Below, piece after piece: positions 60,158 through 64,000 of a DNA stretch of 64,000 nucleotides. Both the position numbers and the translations under genes were made by a program. The notes under the pieces were generated by a model that made no database searches, was not told the DNA's origin, and saw only the letters and a list, made by a program, of their open reading frames with translations. Origin of the DNA: Bacteroidia bacterium (GTDB lineage Bacteria > Bacteroidota > Bacteroidia > J057 > JADKCL01); the NCBI GenBank assembly GCA_020635905.1, contig JACJYV010000005.1, positions 496,001-560,000 on the forward strand, read 5' to 3'. The number at the start of each line of letters is the position of its first letter. Within the stretch, counting starts at the first letter, position 1.

Positions 60158-61584
60158 TGGCGATCCCATCCAACCCCCGCATCCCCAATTTCATCCGCAA
60201 AGCTGCCGCCAGCGGCAGCTTACTTACGGGAATTCTGCTGCTGATCTGGGCCCTCGTCCACCTCAATCTCGCCCAACCCGACGACATTTCCATCTCGCTC
60301 AAACGCTTTTGCCTCGGCCTGGGCAGCCTGCTCGCCCTCCTGGGCGCAGCCATGCACCTGCGCAAAAACTTTATTGGCCTCAACCTCAGAACCCTGATCG
60401 CAGCCTGCACCTGGCTCTACCTTTTCCTTGAAATCAGTCGCTATGGCTTCATTTTGACTGGTTTCGTCCATGGCAGAAATCATGCCTCAGATGGAAGCTG
60501 GGGCTATTTTTCATATCCAATTGCAGAATTTGATTCCATCCATGGCTACCATTGGCTGGACTGGGACGCTGACGTAATAAAGTATGTCAATGGAGAAACA
60601 GTATTTTACCAGGTCGTTAGACCCAATAACAAAAACTGGATCTCTAAAATCGATTACTATCTGCGCAAAAAGGATGGTCCAACGATTTTCGACGAAGACA
60701 CCACCCACCAGCGTTGGATGGTCTTTGGCGACAGCTTCACGGGCAGTGAATTTCTCTCAGAAACCTGGGTGGACCAGGCCAACGCTCAATTGAGGGCCCT
60801 GCACCGCGGCAACCACCCACCCGAATTGTACAATTTTGGCCTGGACGGCGGCGGCCTATGGAATTGGCATTCCACCTTCTTTGGGGACGTGGTTCCCAAT
60901 TATGAATTTGACGGAATCGTCCTGGCCGTTTACGGCAACGATTTTGACCGGGATTTTGCCATCATGCACCACACAGATTCGGTCGCCTGGTTCAAATACT
61001 TTGATTCAAAACCAACTTCCCAAAAAGATTTCCAGGAAAATTACCTCCCCAAAATGGATTGGTCTGCTCCAGTTGGACCGAGTGGAATCATTCACGGCAA
61101 GAAACGCTCCCTGCCCCGCCTTGACCTCTACTTCCTCATGCGCCTGCACGACGCCTTGGACCGCATTCAACTCAAACAAAGGCAAAAAAAATATCAGCAA
61201 AAATACCTCGACAGCAAAAGCGACAAACTGGAAACTTATGCTGAAGCTAATTTCGTTGAGCGATACGGCCAAAATAAATGGGACCTGCTGTCCCAAATGA
61301 TAGAGCATTGCCAGGCCCACGGCAAGGAAGTCATTTTCGCTTCCATTCCCGATGAGCAAGGGCTCCATTTCAACAAAAGAGGCGATTTCACCGTGGTCCA
61401 GGGTGAACTGGCCTGGCTGGCTCAGCATTTCAATGCACGCTACTTTGACGGATACGAAGTATTCGCAGACATTCCCGACGAAGAATTAAACCAATTTTAC
61501 CTCAAATACGACCCCCACTGGAACGAAAAAGGAGCCACCAAATTCGGCCAGGCCATGGCTCGTTTTTTGGTCGGCGGTCCATAG
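60157..61584 (+). CDS. membrane-anchored SGNH/GDSL hydrolase
   Basis: A 475-residue protein. Three N-terminal helices (about 15-40, 48-66, 74-105) anchor it. The soluble domain starts with WMVFGDSFTGSE (Gly-Asp-Ser block I, near residue 190), has YNFGLDGGG and VLAVYGNDFDRDF (Gly and Asn blocks) and ends with YLKYDPHWNEKG, whose Asp-x-His completes the triad. This is the form of SGNH esterases and acetyltransferases, such as AlgX/AlgJ-like proteins, that act on surface polysaccharide. It is coupled through TAATG to the broken toxin, so it may be transcribed from the toxin-antitoxin promoter. Its stop codon lies in the first heptamer of the repeat that follows. Confidence 0.8.
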   Translation: MAIPSNPRIPNFIRKAAASGSLLTGILLLIWALVHLNLAQPDDISISLKRFCLGLGSLLALLGAAMHLRKNFIGLNLRTLIAACTWLYLFLEISRYGFILTGFVHGRNHASDGSWGYFSYPIAEFDSIHGYHWLDWDADVIKYVNGETVFYQVVRPNNKNWISKIDYYLRKKDGPTIFDEDTTHQRWMVFGDSFTGSEFLSETWVDQANAQLRALHRGNHPPELYNFGLDGGGLWNWHSTFFGDVVPNYEFDGIVLAVYGNDFDRDFAIMHHTDSVAWFKYFDSKPTSQKDFQENYLPKMDWSAPVGPSGIIHGKKRSLPRLDLYFLMRLHDALDRIQLKQRQKKYQQKYLDSKSDKLETYAEANFVERYGQNKWDLLSQMIEHCQAHGKEVIFASIPDEQGLHFNKRGDFTVVQGELAWLAQHFNARYFDGYEVFADIPDEELNQFYLKYDPHWNEKGATKFGQAMARFLVGGP

Positions 61585-61703
61585 TCGATGGTCCACAGTC
61601 AATTGTCAACGGTCAATGGTCAATGGTCCACAGTCAACGGTCCAACAAACTCACAACTTACGACTCGGAACTCACAACTCGGAACTTACAACTAAGAACT
61701 AAC
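61577..61703. repeat. degenerate 7-bp-period tandem repeats (two words)
   Basis: 61577-61646 divides into ten heptamers of the form GTCnAnn (GTCCATA, GTCGATG, GTCCACA, GTCAATT, GTCAACG, GTCAATG twice, GTCCACA, GTCAACG, GTCCAAC). 61648-61703 divides into eight of the form AACTnnn (AACTCAC, AACTTAC, GACTCGG and so on). There is no phase slip within either set, and one base separates them. Confidence 0.85.
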
Positions 61704-61774
61704 AACCACCAACCAATTTTCCCTGAATTAATCCCCCAAGTTTATTAATTTCCGTTCCATTTGAGCGATTCAGT

Positions 61775-63397
61775 ATGTACACCTTAGGGATCAATGGCGG
61801 CGTGCGCCTCGGGTATCAGGACATTTCAGCTGTGCTTTTAAAAGACGGTGAAATCGTGGCAGCCGTGGAAGAGGAACGCCTCAACCGCATTAAGCACAGT
61901 TACGGACAATTGCCCGAGCATGCCATTCATTCCGTGCTCAAAACTGCGGGCATCACCCTGCGCGACATTCAGGCCGTGGGTTCGCACGGTTCCACCTGGG
62001 GCGACGCCTACCAGGAGGTGCTCGAAAGCTACTTTGACGAGGTTTTTGGCATTCGCCCGCGCATCACCCGCTACCACCACCACGATTGCCACGCGGCCAG
62101 CGCATATTACGCCTCTGGCTTCGACCAGGCCATGGTCATCACCCTCGACAACTCGGGCGATGGCAGTTCCACCTCCTTTTCCGTAGGAAAAGGCCAGGAA
62201 CTCACCCTGCTCGAACGCCTCTCCAAACCGCACAGTCTGGGTCTCTATTACTCCATGATCACCCAGTTTTGCGGCTTCAACCGCGACACGGACGAGTACA
62301 AACTCATGGGACTTTCCAGTTATGGAGATCCCCTGAAATACGATTTTTCCTGGCTGCTGAAATGGGAAAATGACCTTTTCGCCCTTGATACCTCTTTTCT
62401 AAAGGAAATTCCTGCAGGAGGTTCCCAACCCACCCGTCAGCAGATCATGTTTGGCCCCAATCTGCCCGAAAAACTGGGCCCCGTACGTCGGCGAAAAGGG
62501 CCTATTACCCGATTTTATCAGGATATCGCAGCCTCAGCTCAGCATCGTCTGGAAGAAGTGTTGGTCCAGACCGTGACGGCCCTGCATGAACGCACGGGCA
62601 TGCGCAAACTCTGTCTGGCCGGGGGTGTGGCTCTCAACTGTGCGGCCAACCGTCGCCTCATGCAATTGCCTTTCATCGACGACCTGTACGTGCAGCCTGC
62701 TTCCTCGGACGCAGGCATTTCTCTGGGCGCGGCTTACCTGGCTGCCCGCGAACAAGGACACACCTGTCAACCCATGCGCACGGCGCTTCTGGGACCAGAA
62801 TTTACCAATGTGGAGATCAAAACTGCGCTCAAAACCCTGGGAGTCCCGCACAAACCTTGTCCTGATCCAGCCCGCGAAGCGGCGGTCAGGGTAGCCAAAA
62901 ACGAGGTGGTGGGCTGGTTTCAGGGCCGCATGGAATTCGGACCCAGGGCCCTGGGAGCCAGGAGTATCCTGGCCAATCCCACCCATCCCGAGATGCAAAG
63001 CATGGTCAATCTGAAGATCAAATTCAGGGAAACTTTCCGTCCGTTTTGTCCTTCAGTGATCGAAAAAGATTCCCCCAAATACTTCAAAGGCCGCCTCAAA
63101 CAAGCGCCTTACATGACGATCACCTACAAAGTGCGCAAAGAAGCCCGCACCCAGTTGCCCGCCATCACCCACGTGGACGGCACGGCCCGCATCCAGACGG
63201 TCAACAAAAAGCAGAATCCACTCTATTTTCGCTATCTCGAGCACCTGAAAGAATTGATTGGACACGGCGTCAGCCTCAACACCAGCTTCAACCGCAACAG
63301 CGAACCCATCGTGTGCACCCCCATTGAGGCAATTTCAGCTTTTTATGGGAGCGGCATGGATGCTTTGGTGATAGGAAATTTTGTGCTGGAGAAATAG
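61775..63397 (+). CDS. carbamoyltransferase, NodU/CmcH/TobZ family
   Basis: A 540-residue cytoplasmic enzyme of normal family length. The N-terminal ASKHA/Kae1-like domain opens YTLGINGGVRLGYQDISAVL and carries the metal site (RYHHHDCHAASAYY), the ITLDNSGDGSSTS loop and the segment LCLAGGVALNCAANRRL. The C-terminal YrdC-like domain has GWFQGRMEFGPRALGARSIL and SLNTSFNRNSEPIVC. Members use carbamoyl phosphate and ATP to form carbamoyl-adenylate and O-carbamoylate a sugar or polyketide (Nod factor, cephamycin, tobramycin). Here a glycan acceptor is likely, given the neighbouring glycosyltransferases and SGNH enzyme. The first residues fit best to the ATG at 61775. Confidence 0.95.
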   Translation: MYTLGINGGVRLGYQDISAVLLKDGEIVAAVEEERLNRIKHSYGQLPEHAIHSVLKTAGITLRDIQAVGSHGSTWGDAYQEVLESYFDEVFGIRPRITRYHHHDCHAASAYYASGFDQAMVITLDNSGDGSSTSFSVGKGQELTLLERLSKPHSLGLYYSMITQFCGFNRDTDEYKLMGLSSYGDPLKYDFSWLLKWENDLFALDTSFLKEIPAGGSQPTRQQIMFGPNLPEKLGPVRRRKGPITRFYQDIAASAQHRLEEVLVQTVTALHERTGMRKLCLAGGVALNCAANRRLMQLPFIDDLYVQPASSDAGISLGAAYLAAREQGHTCQPMRTALLGPEFTNVEIKTALKTLGVPHKPCPDPAREAAVRVAKNEVVGWFQGRMEFGPRALGARSILANPTHPEMQSMVNLKIKFRETFRPFCPSVIEKDSPKYFKGRLKQAPYMTITYKVRKEARTQLPAITHVDGTARIQTVNKKQNPLYFRYLEHLKELIGHGVSLNTSFNRNSEPIVCTPIEAISAFYGSGMDALVIGNFVLEK

Positions 63398-63403
63398 GTT
63401 CTG

Positions 63404-63486
63404 GTCAAATAGTCCACGGTCAACTGTCCACGGACGGCGGTCGGCAGTCGACCTTACTGTGGACTGTGGTCCGTGGACCGTTGACT
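63404..63486. repeat. degenerate 7-bp-period repeat, arranged as an inverted pair
   Basis: Heptamers AGTCCAC, GGTCAAC, TGTCCAC, GGACGGC, GGTCGGC, AGTCGAC run rightwards from 63411. After a hexamer the complementary words follow (GTGGACT, GTGGTCC, GTGGACC, GTTGACT), so the whole can fold back. It lies between two convergent genes and forms the last codons of the minus-strand one. The words match those at 61577-61646. Confidence 0.8.
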
Positions 63487-63924
63487 TTCCGCAAAAAACC
63501 TACGGTAAATGGGCTTGCGATAGACAAATTGTCCCCAGATGACCGGCCTGAGCAGCCAGTCGCCCAGGAGGGTACCTGTAGAGAAGGACACCTCGTCCAC
63601 GATGTCTGTTTGAGTTCCTGCCTGAATTACCCGATGTTTGTGCCGCCATTTTTTGATGGGAAAGGGCATTCTCCTGCCTTCATCCACAAAAAAACATTCC
63701 TCCTCCCCCTCCTGAGATTCTGTGATCACATTATACCAGTCCTGACGGATGATACCCAGAATCTTCACTTCCAGGCTCACGATATTCCCCACCTTTTTCC
63801 CGCCAAACTCACGCAGGGTAATTCGCATCCCCGGCGGCTTCAAGGCCATGAATAGTTCTTCCTCAAACAGCTCAAAGACCGTTTGAAAGTCACAATCAAC
63901 CCGGGTTTTTAAGATGATTTGCAT
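63454..63924 (-). CDS. SRPBCC-family ligand-binding protein
   Basis: A 156-residue protein. The opening strand and helices (MQIILKTRVDCDFQTVFELF), the central PPGMRITLREFGGKKVGNIV and the long final helix region (STGTLLGDWLLRPVIWGQFV, YRKPIYRRFFAE) follow the START-like SRPBCC fold with a hydrophobic pocket, as in cyclase/coenzyme-Q-binding relatives. The ligand is unknown and no signal peptide is seen. The last ten residues (SQRSTDHSPQ) and the stop are encoded entirely by the heptamer repeat, so the natural stop was probably lost. It is convergent with the carbamoyltransferase gene. Confidence 0.75.
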   Translation of the reverse strand: MQIILKTRVDCDFQTVFELFEEELFMALKPPGMRITLREFGGKKVGNIVSLEVKILGIIRQDWYNVITESQEGEEECFFVDEGRRMPFPIKKWRHKHRVIQAGTQTDIVDEVSFSTGTLLGDWLLRPVIWGQFVYRKPIYRRFFAESQRSTDHSPQ

Positions 63925-64000
63925 AAGCGCCTTGTTGTAACCGCGGGTGCCTTCAACTTGTTCAGGAAATTATTTACAATCTCCCTGATACAGCACCATG

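Noticed and set aside
63925..64000. Possible 3' end of a minus-strand gene entering from the right edge
   Set aside because: The last 35 bases are open to a TAA on the minus strand in one frame, but the fragment is too short to tell a gene end from chance.

Overview
The window looks like a chromosomal piece of a Bacteroidota member, probably of the Saprospiria (Saprospiraceae/Lewinella/Haliscomenobacter-like). The reasons are the many secreted proteins ending in type IX secretion system (T9SS) sorting domains of type A and type B, several lipoproteins with a Cys lipobox, promoters fitting the Bacteroidota pattern TTTG-N19-21-TAnnTTTG, starts that mostly lack a Shine-Dalgarno sequence, and SprB-like and HYR-rich giant adhesins. 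No rRNA, tRNA, CRISPR array, transposase or prophage was seen.

Layout. 1-8.2 kb: a GT51 peptidoglycan transglycosylase cut by the left edge, two lipoproteins (one a phospholipase C-like protein that lacks both catalytic histidines), a Nudix hydrolase, a probable small RNA, a DUF937 protein, a YceI lipoprotein and an MscS channel. 8.3-21.1 kb: T9SS cargo, namely a 2,203-residue adhesin with sixteen 70-residue repeats, a subtilisin-like protease, two tandem DUF4878-like membrane proteins and a small sorted protein. 21.3-24.5 kb: a cupin, a truncated SRPBCC gene and a PhyH oxygenase, then two AT-rich genes of uncertain origin. 25-30.8 kb: a TMTC-like GT-C/TPR membrane protein overlapping an HTTM protein, convergent with an FG-GAP/UnbV T9SS protein. 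31-52 kb: a T9SS protein, an alpha-2-macroglobulin with an intact thioester motif, and a 4,245-residue modular adhesin (glycine-rich head, 13 Ig-like, HYR and about 19 further repeats, SprB-like repeats, T9SS tail). 52.4-64 kb: a probable surface-glycan locus (second TMTC-like protein, two GT-A glycosyltransferases, nitrilase, SGNH hydrolase, NodU/CmcH carbamoyltransferase, SRPBCC protein), interrupted by three successive ParE/RelE-type toxin-antitoxin modules, the last with a broken toxin.

The most unusual signals are non-coding or mosaic. Several gaps hold degenerate tandem repeats with a strict 7-bp period but different words at each locus; one supplies the last ten codons of a gene and another supplies a stop codon. 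The toxin-antitoxin modules have nearly identical antitoxin 5' halves joined to very different antitoxin 3' halves and toxins. The two giant adhesins carry base-identical internal blocks, which suggests continuing gene conversion. REP-like palindromes, a 9-bp-period array and a GC-rich element fill other gaps.
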